Shown here in pieces: positions 8,681-19,033 of a stretch of DNA of 64,000 bases (position 1 is the stretch's first letter; every line of letters begins with the position of its first letter). A program made the translations under genes and the position numbers. The notes beneath the pieces were generated by a model. The model made no database searches. It was not told the DNA's origin and saw only the letters and a list, made by a program, of their open reading frames with translations. The DNA lies in the NCBI GenBank assembly GCA_029448655.1, contig JACCLO010000001.1, forward strand, positions 5,022,001 to 5,086,000. Direction: 5' to 3'. Source of the stretch: Wolfiporia cocos. Lineage: Eukaryota; Basidiomycota; Agaricomycetes; Polyporales; Phaeolaceae.

Positions 8681-11600
8681 ATGACGCTGGCAAAACCCGT
8701 GAAGTGCAATGCACTAATCGACTCAGGAGCAATGTCGAACCTGATCCACAGCAGAGTGGTAGAAAAATATAAGGTGCCCACGCAACCCTTGAAGAACCCA
8801 ATCATTGTCAAAAATGTCGACGGAACAGAAAACAAAGATGGGCGAATAGACCGAGAAGCCACCATACTCCTACGATATCCAAAGACCCAGAAAACGCGAA
8901 AGGTCCGATTCCTCGTAGGATCAATCGGAACAGAAAATATGATTCTAGGGTATGGATGGCTAAAAGACGAAAACCCCACAATCGACTGGAAGGACCAAAC
9001 AGTCGATGTACGATCAATACTAGGGGCAAAAGAAAAGAAACAGGAAGCCACAATCCGAATGGATACGGTGGAGATGGTAGTTGCCCCAGAAGGAAAAATT
9101 CCAACAAGGGGGACCCAAGAAGCTGCGGGATATGACCTTTACGCCGCAGAAGAAACCGAGATTCCTGCCGGAGGATGGAAACTCGTCTCTACAGGAGTAA
9201 AAATAAAGATCCCGAAGGGATCGTATGGGAGGCTGGCCGGACGATCAGGCAACACCCTCAGACACGGATTGGTAGTACAAGCTGGAGTCATAGACTCGGA
9301 CTACCGAGGAGACGTCGGGGCCATCGTCTTCAACTACTCAGACAAAGCGCATAGAATTATCCCGGGCATGCGAATAGCCCAGATAATCTTCGAACGACAC
9401 CTCACCCCCGACATCTTAGAGGTCGAAGACCTAGATGAAACAGAACGAGGGGAGAAAGGGTTCGGATCCACGGACCAGCCAGAAGAAACAGCGCAGCGGC
9501 TCTATACTCCCGAAGAGTACGAAGCGATCCGACGCTTCGCAAAAGATAACCATAGGATCATAGGAAAGAAAGGGGAGACGCGAAAGAAGTTCCGAACAAA
9601 GATACAAATCATCAACGCTGTCAGGAAAGCGCTGACGAAATCCCAGGAATTCGCACAAAAAAGCCCCGAACCAGAACGAACGATTGAGGAGATGGTTCCG
9701 AAACACCTACTGGACTTCGCCAAGGTGTTCAGCAAGGAGTCCGCAACAGCGTTCCCCCCATCGAGACCATGGGACCACGCAATCGAATTAAAACCGGATT
9801 TTGTGCCGAAAGACTGCAAAGTCTATGCACTCTCGCCTAAAGAGCAACAAGCGCTGGACGAATTCCTAAAAGAAAACTTGGCCAAGGGATTCATAGTCCC
9901 TTCAAAGTCCCCGATGGCGTCACCATTCTTTTTCGTCCCAAAGAAAGACAGCGGCCTACGACCCTGTCAAGATTATCGATATCTGAACGAAGGGACGATA
10001 AAGAACGTCTATCCCTTGCCACTGATCTCAGAGCTCCTGGAAAAGCTAAAAGGAGCAAAGGTCTTCACAAAAATGGACCTTAGAGCGGGATACAACAACG
10101 TGCAAATCAAAAAGGGAGACGAATGGAAAGCGGCTTTCAAAACAAACCGAGGGTTGTACGAACCCACGGTTATGTTTTTCGGATTGTGCAATGCACCCGG
10201 GACCTTTCAAGCAATGATGAACGAAATCCTGAAAGAAGAAATCCTCGAGGGATGGGTGCTTGTTTATATGGACGACATCCTCATTTTCTCAGAAAACGAG
10301 AAAATACACAAGGAACGGGAGCGGCGGATCCTTCAGAGATTGATGGATAACCATCTCTTTGTGAAACCCGAGAAATGCGCCTTCGGTGTCGACAGAGTCG
10401 AATTCCTGGGGCTAGTCATCACCCCAGGAAATATCCAGATGGACCCAGCGAAACTCAATGGGATTAAGGAGTGGCCGACTCCCCGAAATCTCAAAGAAGT
10501 CAGATCCTTCCTAGGATTTGCGAACTTCTATCGGAAATTTATCGATCACTACTCTACGCACGCCCGACCCTTGGTAGACCTCACGAAAACGGTCACAGGG
10601 ACAGGGTTCCAATGGACGGAGAAAGAACAGACAGCATTCAAATTCATGAAGAAAGCATTCACGACGGCGCCCGCACTAGGAACACCAGACAAGGAAAAAC
10701 CGTTCATCCTCGAAACAGATGCATCTCCGTTCGCCACAGGAGCAGTACTGAAACAGATAGATGAAACAGGAAGAGAACGGCCGGTGGGATATCTCTCACA
10801 ATCCCTGACACCAACAGAACGGAACTACGAAATCTACGATCGCGAACTACTCGGAATAGTCCGAGCATTAGAAGAATGGCGGCACCTATTGGAAGGAGCA
10901 CCGCATCGGATCTTGATCCGAAGTGATCATCAGAACCTGACGTACTGGAGAAGCGCACAGCGCCTAAATTGGCGACAAGCGAGATGGCATCTATTCCTTT
11001 CGCAATTCGACCTGAAATTACAGCACGTCCCCGGAAGGAAATTAGTCATGGCCGACACGCTTTCCAGGTTGTACCACCTGGACGAAAGCAATGAAGACAA
11101 CGAGGGAATCACCATGATTCCGGACGAACTCGTCGTCCACGCAATCCAGATCCCGATCATCGATCGAATCAAGAATGCCAACGATCGAGATGAATCTGCG
11201 GAACAGGCGATCCGTGCTCTAGGGGGCACAGGCGAATTCCCCGCAAGAACCACCGCAGATGAATGGCAACAAACGGATGGGATACTGCTCTACAGAGGCA
11301 GGATGTACGTGCCAAGGGACGAGGACCTTCGACGGGACGTCATCTCAAAATACCACGACACGATCCCGGCCGGACACCCTGGAATCTGGGGTACAACAGC
11401 ACAGGTTACGACCCACTTTTGGTGGCCTGACATGAGAACAATGATAACGGAATATGTCCGGGGCTGTGCAATCTGTCAACAGATGAAACCTGATAGGAAT
11501 CCGCTAAAACCCCCGTTGCAACCAATACCGACACGGGAAGACGCTCTCCCCTTCTCACAATGTTCGGTCGATTTTGTCACCGATCTGCCAAGAGTGGGAA

Positions 11601-13729
11601 AATATGACTCGATGATGGTAATCATCGACCACGGCCTATCCAAGGCAATCTCTCTTACCCCATGTGACAAAACAATCACCAGCGAAGGGGCGGCAGAGAT
11701 ATTCCATCAAAAGATCTACTCGCTATATGGCATTCCCCGAAAGATCATATCAGACAGAGGACCACAGTTCGCATCAAAGCTTTTCAGGGAATTATGCAAA
11801 CTGCAGGGGACAGAATCAGCAATGAGCACGGCATACCACCCCCAGACAGACGGACAGACAGAAAGGATGAACCAGCAGATCGAAGTATACCTTCGCATCT
11901 ATTGCATGAACGACCCTTTCCAATGGGTACAACGACTACCTGACGTCGAATTTGCGCACAACACCAGAAGAACCGAAAACCGACCTGCACCGCTCGAAAT
12001 AATCCTAGGATATGTTCCGAGAGGATTCCCAGACTACGACAGAGTAGGGAACGTCCCGGCAGCGGTCGACAGAATCAAGAAAATCAAGGAGGCGCGAAAG
12101 ATGGCATTCATCGCGCATGAATTAGCCCAAAAAAGAATGGCAGGGCGGTTCCTTAGGGAACTGCCAAAGCTTGAGAAAGGGGACAAAGTCTGGCTCGACG
12201 CCAAGAACCTGACCATCCCCTACGAATCTAACAAGCTAGCACCAAAAAGGGAAGGACCCTTCACCATCACAGAAAAGATGGGACCCACGACATACCAGTT
12301 GCAGTTACCGGCGAGCTGGAAAATTCATCCAGTATTCCACGCAGCCTTACTAAAACCATTCAGAGAAACGAGGGTACACGGACCCAATTACCTACGGCCG
12401 CCACCTGATGTTATCAAGGGACAGGAAGAATACGAAGTCGAAGCAATCCTGGCTGACAGATGGCGAGGAAAGAAGCATCAGTACTTCATCAAATGGAAGG
12501 GCTATGCCACAGCCGACAACTCATGGGAAGACGAGGGAAATTTGGAACACTCCAAGGAGATGATAAAAGACTACCACAGGACGAGAGTCAGAACAACTCC
12601 AACACTCGAAAGCCGAACAGTGATAGCATGTCGACGACTCGCCACCAGATCCCTCACCGCCCTTTGCCCTCTCACAGCGATGCGGGTCGAGGACGACCAA
12701 GAGGTACGCAGCAGAGGAGGTACTCCCCCCAACACCTACAGATCAGACATGCCCTGCTCTGGTACAGGGCCGAGGGACCCTTTGCTGGCCGAGCCGATGG
12801 CTGGACGGCCCTCTTCGACATCGCGCAGGATCTCACCCATGTCTACAGCTCGTACCAGAACATCACCGAGGACCTCGTCAGAATGGAGGGGCAGATCCGA
12901 GCGCAGAGAGAGGGACTTGAGCTACTCACCGACAGACTTATCGACCGATTGGCCGCCACCACGACGGCCCGACTACGACATGCGCTCAACGACTTCGAGG
13001 ATCGCGAGCACACTACTCCCAATCGACCCGAATACGTACCACGACCCGCCCGCTTTTTCACCACCGACGAACGACGCCGAATTGCAAGGCCGTTTGATTT
13101 TATGGAGGGCGATAGAGTATTATTTCCACTGTCTACCGAGACTCAGAGAGCCCGCCGAACAGGAGTTAGAGACCCGACGCCACGTATTCCTGGTATGGGA
13201 AGCAACGGGAGACGTGAACCACCTGCACGCCCGACGAGCCCTAGGGCTACCCCAGCACGACAGCGAAGAGCGAATAGCACGCCGCCTATTCGACGATCTC
13301 CATCGGTGCAGAGCATTACCCGCGAGGAGTTTGAGCGAGGTGCGAGGGAGCACGAACGAGACACCGCCTCCCTACCCGCATGGGCGGCACGAAACCTCCA
13401 CCGCGCCGCACACCACTGGAGGTATCGACACAACGAATACCTCAGAGATATCCCTTCCCTACGGGTACCAGCGAGGCCCTCGCCTGAACAACCCTGTCGA
13501 CAATGTGGCTCCGCAAGCCACTGGATCCTCGACTGCCCCGACTATGTTTGCCGAGCTTGTGGGCTCAATCAACCAGGTCATCGGCAGAATGAATGCCGCC
13601 AACACTTCGTATGGCGAACTCCTACGACCCCGTCCCTCAGCGGGAACGGTGACATCTACAACGAACAGGACGCCGAGGCACTCTGACGAGGGGAGCTTGG
13701 GGGATTCGTCGAGGCCGACGAATGGCTAG
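8681..13729 (+). CDS. Pol polyprotein of element 2 with internal dUTPase
   Basis: An intact frame, open from 8528; the first ATG is 8681, but protease-like sequence (RSLFIPVI) begins just upstream, so a -1 frameshift from gag is likely. Order: aspartic protease (LIDSGA, about residue 12), dUTPase (about 127-265; motifs AAGYDLYA, GRSGNTLRHG, AGVIDSDYRGDV, RIAQIIFE, RGEKGFGST), reverse transcriptase (VYMDDILIFS, about 528), RNase H (about 673-793), integrase zinc region and DDE core (ISDRGPQFAS, QTERMNQ), and chromodomain (about 1248-1295, FIKWKGYATADNSWED). About 385 further residues after the chromodomain match no domain I know and are overprinted by ORF3. dUTPase motif II departs from the usual PRSGLA form. 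Confidence 0.95.
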   Translation: MTLAKPVKCNALIDSGAMSNLIHSRVVEKYKVPTQPLKNPIIVKNVDGTENKDGRIDREATILLRYPKTQKTRKVRFLVGSIGTENMILGYGWLKDENPTIDWKDQTVDVRSILGAKEKKQEATIRMDTVEMVVAPEGKIPTRGTQEAAGYDLYAAEETEIPAGGWKLVSTGVKIKIPKGSYGRLAGRSGNTLRHGLVVQAGVIDSDYRGDVGAIVFNYSDKAHRIIPGMRIAQIIFERHLTPDILEVEDLDETERGEKGFGSTDQPEETAQRLYTPEEYEAIRRFAKDNHRIIGKKGETRKKFRTKIQIINAVRKALTKSQEFAQKSPEPERTIEEMVPKHLLDFAKVFSKESATAFPPSRPWDHAIELKPDFVPKDCKVYALSPKEQQALDEFLKENLAKGFIVPSKSPMASPFFFVPKKDSGLRPCQDYRYLNEGTIKNVYPLPLISELLEKLKGAKVFTKMDLRAGYNNVQIKKGDEWKAAFKTNRGLYEPTVMFFGLCNAPGTFQAMMNEILKEEILEGWVLVYMDDILIFSENEKIHKERERRILQRLMDNHLFVKPEKCAFGVDRVEFLGLVITPGNIQMDPAKLNGIKEWPTPRNLKEVRSFLGFANFYRKFIDHYSTHARPLVDLTKTVTGTGFQWTEKEQTAFKFMKKAFTTAPALGTPDKEKPFILETDASPFATGAVLKQIDETGRERPVGYLSQSLTPTERNYEIYDRELLGIVRALEEWRHLLEGAPHRILIRSDHQNLTYWRSAQRLNWRQARWHLFLSQFDLKLQHVPGRKLVMADTLSRLYHLDESNEDNEGITMIPDELVVHAIQIPIIDRIKNANDRDESAEQAIRALGGTGEFPARTTADEWQQTDGILLYRGRMYVPRDEDLRRDVISKYHDTIPAGHPGIWGTTAQVTTHFWWPDMRTMITEYVRGCAICQQMKPDRNPLKPPLQPIPTREDALPFSQCSVDFVTDLPRVGKYDSMMVIIDHGLSKAISLTPCDKTITSEGAAEIFHQKIYSLYGIPRKIISDRGPQFASKLFRELCKLQGTESAMSTAYHPQTDGQTERMNQQIEVYLRIYCMNDPFQWVQRLPDVEFAHNTRRTENRPAPLEIILGYVPRGFPDYDRVGNVPAAVDRIKKIKEARKMAFIAHELAQKRMAGRFLRELPKLEKGDKVWLDAKNLTIPYESNKLAPKREGPFTITEKMGPTTYQLQLPASWKIHPVFHAALLKPFRETRVHGPNYLRPPPDVIKGQEEYEVEAILADRWRGKKHQYFIKWKGYATADNSWEDEGNLEHSKEMIKDYHRTRVRTTPTLESRTVIACRRLATRSLTALCPLTAMRVEDDQEVRSRGGTPPNTYRSDMPCSGTGPRDPLLAEPMAGRPSSTSRRISPMSTARTRTSPRTSSEWRGRSERRERDLSYSPTDLSTDWPPPRRPDYDMRSTTSRIASTLLPIDPNTYHDPPAFSPPTNDAELQGRLILWRAIEYYFHCLPRLREPAEQELETRRHVFLVWEATGDVNHLHARRALGLPQHDSEERIARRLFDDLHRCRALPARSLSEVRGSTNETPPPYPHGRHETSTAPHTTGGIDTTNTSEISLPYGYQRGPRLNNPVDNVAPQATGSSTAPTMFAELVGSINQVIGRMNAANTSYGELLRPRPSAGTVTSTTNRTPRHSDEGSLGDSSRPTNG
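12628..13686 (+). CDS. ORF3 overlapping the pol 3' end, two zinc knuckles
   Basis: This frame, different from pol, is open from before 12460 to 13686. The likely start is ATG 12628 just after the chromodomain, giving about 352 residues. The middle has a helical stretch (ITEDLVRMEGQIRAQREG) and an Arg/Pro-rich segment. Near the C-terminus are two zinc-knuckle-like motifs in tandem, CRQCGSASHWILDC (CX2CX4HX4C) and CRACGLNQPGHRQNEC (CX2CX6HX4C), which is hard to explain by chance in a non-coding frame. The pol frame stays open over the same 1.06 kb, so the region may be truly dual-coding. A role in RNA or DNA binding is inference from the knuckles alone; no family is recognised. Confidence 0.65.
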   Translation: MSTTRHQIPHRPLPSHSDAGRGRPRGTQQRRYSPQHLQIRHALLWYRAEGPFAGRADGWTALFDIAQDLTHVYSSYQNITEDLVRMEGQIRAQREGLELLTDRLIDRLAATTTARLRHALNDFEDREHTTPNRPEYVPRPARFFTTDERRRIARPFDFMEGDRVLFPLSTETQRARRTGVRDPTPRIPGMGSNGRREPPARPTSPRATPARQRRANSTPPIRRSPSVQSITREEFERGAREHERDTASLPAWAARNLHRAAHHWRYRHNEYLRDIPSLRVPARPSPEQPCRQCGSASHWILDCPDYVCRACGLNQPGHRQNECRQHFVWRTPTTPSLSGNGDIYNEQDAEAL

Positions 13730-13736
13730 AGAGGGG
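13728..13736 (+). other. Polypurine tract of element 2
   Basis: AGAGAGGGG lies four bases before the 3' LTR and is the expected primer for plus-strand DNA synthesis. It overlaps the pol stop codon. Confidence 0.6.
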
Positions 13737-13740
13737 CTGA

Positions 13741-14451
13741 TGTTACGGTTGTTTTGATTTTTCGAACGCTGATGGAACTCACCACTGGGTAAATACGATA
13801 CAGGGACTTGTTGCACAACCAACCCCCTGGCTACTCGTGACTCGTACCGGGCGCATCCCCGGTTGTATTAACTTAGAGGGCGCGTTTCATCCTTGGCAGA
13901 TCCAACTCTGCCCTCGTTTCATGTTCATCGTTTATTAGTTTACAGATGGCGTTCAACCGCCATCATCATTCCTATCTATCGTCTCAGATATATCACTACA
14001 TACTTATCAAACGTTTGGAACTATAGCGTAGATAGTAGCGGTGACATCGGGGATGGACTTGACCCCTAAAACCTAACGTAGTATATAAACTCATGTACTT
14101 ACTGTCGAGGCTCTTCAGCTCGACCTTGTTGTACAAACAAGAAGTCTTATACTCGTTCTCAAACGTAGGAAACTACGCTCAGTATTCCTCACTCGAGCAA
14201 CCGAACGACTAAGTCCTCGAAGTGCACACTGACTTCTCGGACTTAGGCGAGTCTTATATTCTATCAGACTCGCACTTGAACAGATTATATCCTCTAACGC
14301 GTATTGGATATTAACCGATCTCCTAAGGACTTTACTTAGGACCTGAAGGCATCTAACGAGTATTTGCCTTGCATACGGCAACGTGCCTACATGCAGAAGA
14401 ACGATTTATATTCGCGACTCGAATATACGAACGGGTATTCGACCCGTAACA
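13741..14451 (+). repeat. 3' LTR of element 2
   Basis: 711 bp, the same as the 5' LTR except for four substitutions seen by eye (two near 14050, one near 14187, one near 14391). Two of the four are C/T or G/A at CpG. Confidence 0.95.
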
Positions 14452-14456
14452 ACGGG

Positions 14457-15498
14457 TGCGACGGGTAACGCGGGGCATGATTCTAGAAAGTGCAGCCTTC
14501 ATGAGAAACGAAGTTTCCCAGTGATACGTCCAAGAACAGGAATAGAAGGGATTATGTAAGGTAGGGTAGTGGACTCCTTTTCAGGAGCAAAGAAGGTGTA
14601 CTACGGGGCATAATTACTCTTATGTTGCGCGCAAACCCTGTGCCGAGACGGCGCGGATATTCGCATGACCCTAACGGTCAGAGGCGCCGACTCCAGGGGT
14701 AGAGTTGCTGACTGCCAGGCTGGTTCCTGGGTCAGATGATTGGGATTCGGATACACGACACCGCCCCGGAGGGACGATGCCGGAAAGTGGCTGGGATTTT
14801 ACATTCCTTAGCCTGTCCATGCTTCAACAATGAGGTTGCCGTCTTCAGACTATCACGGGGTCTTTTTCAGGACATTGGAATACCATCGCGTCCACAGGTA
14901 AGTGGATTAGCCCTAAGGCGCGCAAGTGTACCCCTTTGCCCTATTTGACCCCATGACGTGCACGCCGAACTGCCCGGAGGACTTATGTTTTGTGGCTACC
15001 GCACTTGTCCTTTGGCAGGATTATCCGAAGATGATCCCCCTCACTGCTTTTCCCATAACGGGTTCAAAGCAGGGCCCTTATGCCTGGGCGGCGGCTTTGG
15101 AAAATTCCCATGCCATCACAGTGATGACCCTGTGGATAGTGATGGGGCGCTGAACAACGCTTGCCATGGCAGGGGGTTGGGCGCACACAGGCAGACCGTC
15201 CCCTTTTCTCCACAGGCGGGTCTTAACCGCTCACAGTCCAAGCTTGTCAGCGAGGACCGTGTCTCCTTGACCCTGGAGTCCGGGTTAGGTAGGCCTCCTG
15301 CCTAAAAAGGCGGTGTGGCTTTCCTGGTTGCCAATCCTCTGCCGAAGATGGCGATGTATCCCCCAGATCTCAACTATCACCCCAAACTCTTTGTCAAGAG
15401 TAGGGATGTGCGCAGCAACGAGTAATAGCCCACTATAGGATAGAAACCCAGGCCCAAGCGCAAGCGCAAGGGCGGGGGTAGGGGGAGATTTGTTCTTA
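14457..15498 (-). other. Leader and gag start of element 3
   Basis: Reading on the minus strand from the LTR end at 15499: two spacer bases, then an 11-base sequence at 15496-15486 complementary to 15621-15631 in the LTR (a self-priming site), then about 1.0 kb without a minus-strand ORF, then the gag ATG at 14478. Element 2 interrupts gag at 14452-14456. The roughly 1-kb untranslated leader contrasts with the 46-bp leader of element 2. Small plus-strand ORFs here (for example 14736-14948) look incidental. Confidence 0.6.
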
Positions 15499-16197
15499 TG
15501 ACACAGACTAGACTGTGGGACTCACACTATAACCTTATAGGCGACTTGAAGGAGTTGCAGAAGGTTGGTGAGGAGACTAGTGGGCGCAAGCAGAGATGTT
15601 ATGTAACTGTGCGAATGCAGAGAACAAATCTAAGGCTTATCCGCAGTGATAGCCCTACTTATATACATGCTTTGTTTGGTTACTCGAAGAGGAGCCAAAC
15701 AGTTAGACGGTCTGTGCGCAGACATAACTAATACAGCTAAGTCGTAAACTACAGTAGACCATGTGCGCCGGTAATGGCCGCACCAGTAAGAACGTTTGTT
15801 TGGACCGTAGGTCCGTGTTGTGGAAGTGGCTGTAGCTACGTTAGTAAGCCATGCATGTGATTCTTATATACCGGTATCGGGATATGAGTAATCGTAAGGG
15901 CATTGGCATGTGATAACGAGCGGGCCGCTTATCCAATTGTACTGACATAGCCCGGTATCGGGATATGAGTAAGGCGCGTGACACCGGAGGTTAGTCCGCT
16001 GAGTCATTGACGCGTACAAGCGTGTTATGTACGTGTTGTTATGACGGGTGGACGTATACCGCGTTGTGTACGTGTTGTTTGGTTGCGTGTACGTGTAGAC
16101 GGGCGCTTAGCAGCGCAAACGTCTACAAGGTCGTAGAAATACCAGATAAATAGGTAAAAATACGGGAAAAATAGTGGCATGTCCCAAATCTGTGACA
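15499..16197 (-). repeat. 5' LTR of element 3 (699 bp, same family as element 1)
   Basis: The reverse complement matches the element 1 LTR over its full 699 bp with a few per cent differences. The TATA box is 15665-15659 (minus) and the primer-complementary stretch is 15631-15621, again about 34 bp on. The plus-strand neighbour at 16198 (CAGGC...) is internal LTR sequence of the large element described next, so element 3 inserted there. Confidence 0.85.
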
Positions 16198-16845
16198 CAG
16201 GCATTATACCTTAGTCTACGAGTCCACGCTACGGCTTCCCTCCAGTACCGCGACCTCTGGGAACCCAGGCCGTGAACGATCGACCCTCAGTACCGTAACT
16301 TCGGGAACAGAGGCCCCTGACGCGTCCTCTGACCACAACCTGTATAGACTACTGCCCGTGGGACGGCAGACCCCGATTGACGAACCTTAGCAATCACCAC
16401 CACCATTACTGGCATGCACACGACCAACGAGGAACACCGGTCGTATACCCGATCGTGGCAGACCATGCCCGATCACAGACTTAGAACCCCACCATTACCG
16501 GCACACCCACAATCGACGAGAACCACTGATTGAACCCGATAGACTGGCTACTCCATTGATCCGCCCCTTATACGCTACGTCGCCATGGACATCCTCGCGT
16601 ACCCCAGCGCTCCGACGCCATTACCGGCACATAGCTCATAGCCAGTTGGATACCAGTACGTAGAGGCCTCTGAGCCGCCGTACACAAACATGTACAAATA
16701 GATTAGGAGTATATATGCCGGACAGTCTTGAGCGTAAACCTCAGACTTGTCTTGGCCTTTTGTGCCTTGAGATGCCCGGACCAGGAAGGCGCTTTCATGC
16801 AACCCACCTTCCCCCGGTGTGTGTCTTAAGGTTGCGCTTGTGTCA
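16198..16845 (+). repeat. 5' LTR of the large element (5'-truncated)
   Basis: It begins where element 3 was inserted and ends CTTGTGTCA. TATATAT lies at 16710-16716. AGACTTGTCTT (16743-16753) lies about 33 bp on and is the exact complement of the primer-binding site at 16847-16857. CCATTACCGGCA motifs occur at about 16492 and 16618. Confidence 0.75.
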
Positions 16846-18422
16846 TAAGACAAGTCTCAACCCCCAGGGAGGTGTTCACCACTCCCCAACCCCGGCGCAC
16901 GAGGGGCAACGTGCATTTCTCTTTCGCCCTTGTTTGACTGCGGTCATCCGGGCATTGTAGATCTTACACCCGCCGCACCAGGGTTAAGGGCAACTATACC
17001 CGACGACCAGGGTCAAGGTATTACACCCGAACACTCCAGGGTCAAGGAGTATTGGGATCTGGAGGTACATCAAGCAGCGTGAGGGGACCCCTCCTCACCG
17101 TTGTCTCTGAAGCTACTGGGCCACCCTCGCGCAATGCTTGGGCAAGGCTTTGGGTTACAACCCCACCAGCGAAACCGTGCACCCGTCGTGAAATAATCAA
17201 AGACGATAAGGGGCCTGCTGGCAGTTTACCAGGGAGCTGAGCGATTATTTACGGCCATTACCGGCCCGACTGTACGGACATTACAGTCCCCCTGGTTACC
17301 ATAGAACCCAGCGCCTAACCAGCGGCTGAAGGGCCCAGACAGCGGCCAGTACATTACGCCACTTGGCTTATACTATAGAATTTTACACGCCCCATCACAT
17401 AGGCGGATAGATCCCGGTCCCCCGGTATCCCGGATTAGCTCTGGGGCTGGACGAGGATTCGGAGGCTGTGTTTTCTTGCCGACCTTGGGAAGAAAACCCC
17501 TTGGTGTTTCTTGGCGCATCACCGAAAAGTGATGGACACAGATTAGGGTGGATCAAAAAGTACCCACGAGTAGGAAGTTTGTAAGCTCCACCCCGATAGC
17601 AGCTATAGGCTGAATGCCACAGTGGGCGGGGGTCGCTTCCAAAATACACGGGGAAAATAAAAAGATCGCGACCTACTTTTTTGTACTGTAAATTCGGTAC
17701 ATACACACTCGTTACGTACACCGCCGGAGACTGGGCTTGGTCGCCCCCGGCACAGGACATTTCTCTTTTGGACATTGCCGCAAAGAACGCCGTGGCTAGA
17801 ACGAATAAGTCTCCGTGCCGCCCTACCATGACTGGCAGCGCGAAGGGCTCAGTGGCACCCAAAGTCCTAGGGGGACAAACCGTGCCGCGGATTGAAAGCG
17901 GTCACCCCGAAGATGAAACACCACTGGACCCCGAGTACCCCGCAGACCAGGGGCCGCTATGGGAGATACATACACCCTCGTTTAGAATGGACAATACATT
18001 CCTTCTCGATAAAACCCGTCCGACGTAACGTCTAGTCCGACATATCCACAGTCCACAATACACAGTCAATTAGGCAGCAAGGGTACCCAACTCCCTGCTT
18101 CATACAGAAGGCCTGCACCGTAGCGGAATCCGACACCGGCTCGTAAAGTAGAAAAGCCTCGCCAGCACTTTACGCAGCCAACGCAGCCACGCACTACACC
18201 GCGCTTGGGAAAAGGAGGTACAAACTCCCGAGCACGCCGAACGACTATACGTAGTTACTAGCCCATGTATACTACGGACTGTAAAATCCCAGACAATATA
18301 CTCTATATCGGTAACCCCGAAAAGACCAAAAGTAGGAAGTACACACCGGTCACTCCGACGGCACTGTGAAATCCAAGGCTGCCGTGAACATCTTGGGGGC
18401 CGCGCCTCCCTTGAGCACTCGG

Positions 18423-19033
18423 TGTCACGGTAACCACCGTGCCACCCGCCCTAGCGGGGAACCCCTATATCCGCCTATCCCTAATGCCTACAGCCCCCCA
18501 CCCTCCTATGGCGGAGAACAAGAAGGCACTCCTGTTGAGGAGCCCTGCCGTATTGCCCAGACTAGCAGGTAAAGGTAGAAGAGGTAAGGTGGATGCAATG
18601 AATAGAGGCCCCCACGCCCAAGTAGGACGTAGCAGGCTTTGTCGTTTAAGACCCTGCACGCAAGAACAAGTTGGCAGACGGTATATGAAAGGTTGCCAGG
18701 GGACGCACCCCCAACGACGAGAAGATAAGTTCTGAGGAGTCCCTCAGAACGCTACCTAGTATATATACATGTGGATGCAGACTCCTATAGCTACAAGACC
18801 TGCCCTAATGGCGTGGTCTGTGCACACTGTGACTACGCTGCACATGACTAAGTAACGAACGTGACTCCAGTGACGTACCACGTGACCTAAGTAAGAGATA
18901 AGATATGATGAAGACTTATCTATTTCCCATGCACGTGCAGTCCCGGGCGGCTAGGTATAACGTAGCGAATATCTGGAGAATAAAGGTGAATAAATCATCA
19001 GAGAACCCCTTTATTCCGGGATTTCTTGTGACA
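18423..19033 (+). repeat. Solo LTR, hairpin family (TSD CTCGG)
   Basis: It starts TGTCACGGTAACC, ends CTTGTGACA, and is flanked by CTCGG at 18418-18422 and 19034-19038. A terminal stem-loop (CACGGT 18426-18431 with ACCGTG 18436-18441) and a 9-bp hairpin (GTTCTGAGG 18729-18737 with CCTCAGAAC 18742-18750) lie just upstream of TATATATA at about 18760. Confidence 0.85.

Larger units (their letters stand above)
5990..14451 (+). mobile_element. Full-length Ty3/gypsy retrotransposon (element 2)
   Basis: A complete 8462-bp element. Two 711-bp LTRs (5990-6700 and 13741-14451) flank gag, pol and an overlapping ORF3. The termini are TGTTACGG...CCGTAACA, and the element is bounded by the 5-bp target duplication ACGGG at 5985-5989 and 14452-14456. 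By eye the LTRs differ at only four positions (about 99.4% identity) and the three ORFs are uninterrupted, so insertion is recent and the copy may be autonomous. It landed in the ninth codon of the gag of element 3. Confidence 0.97.
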
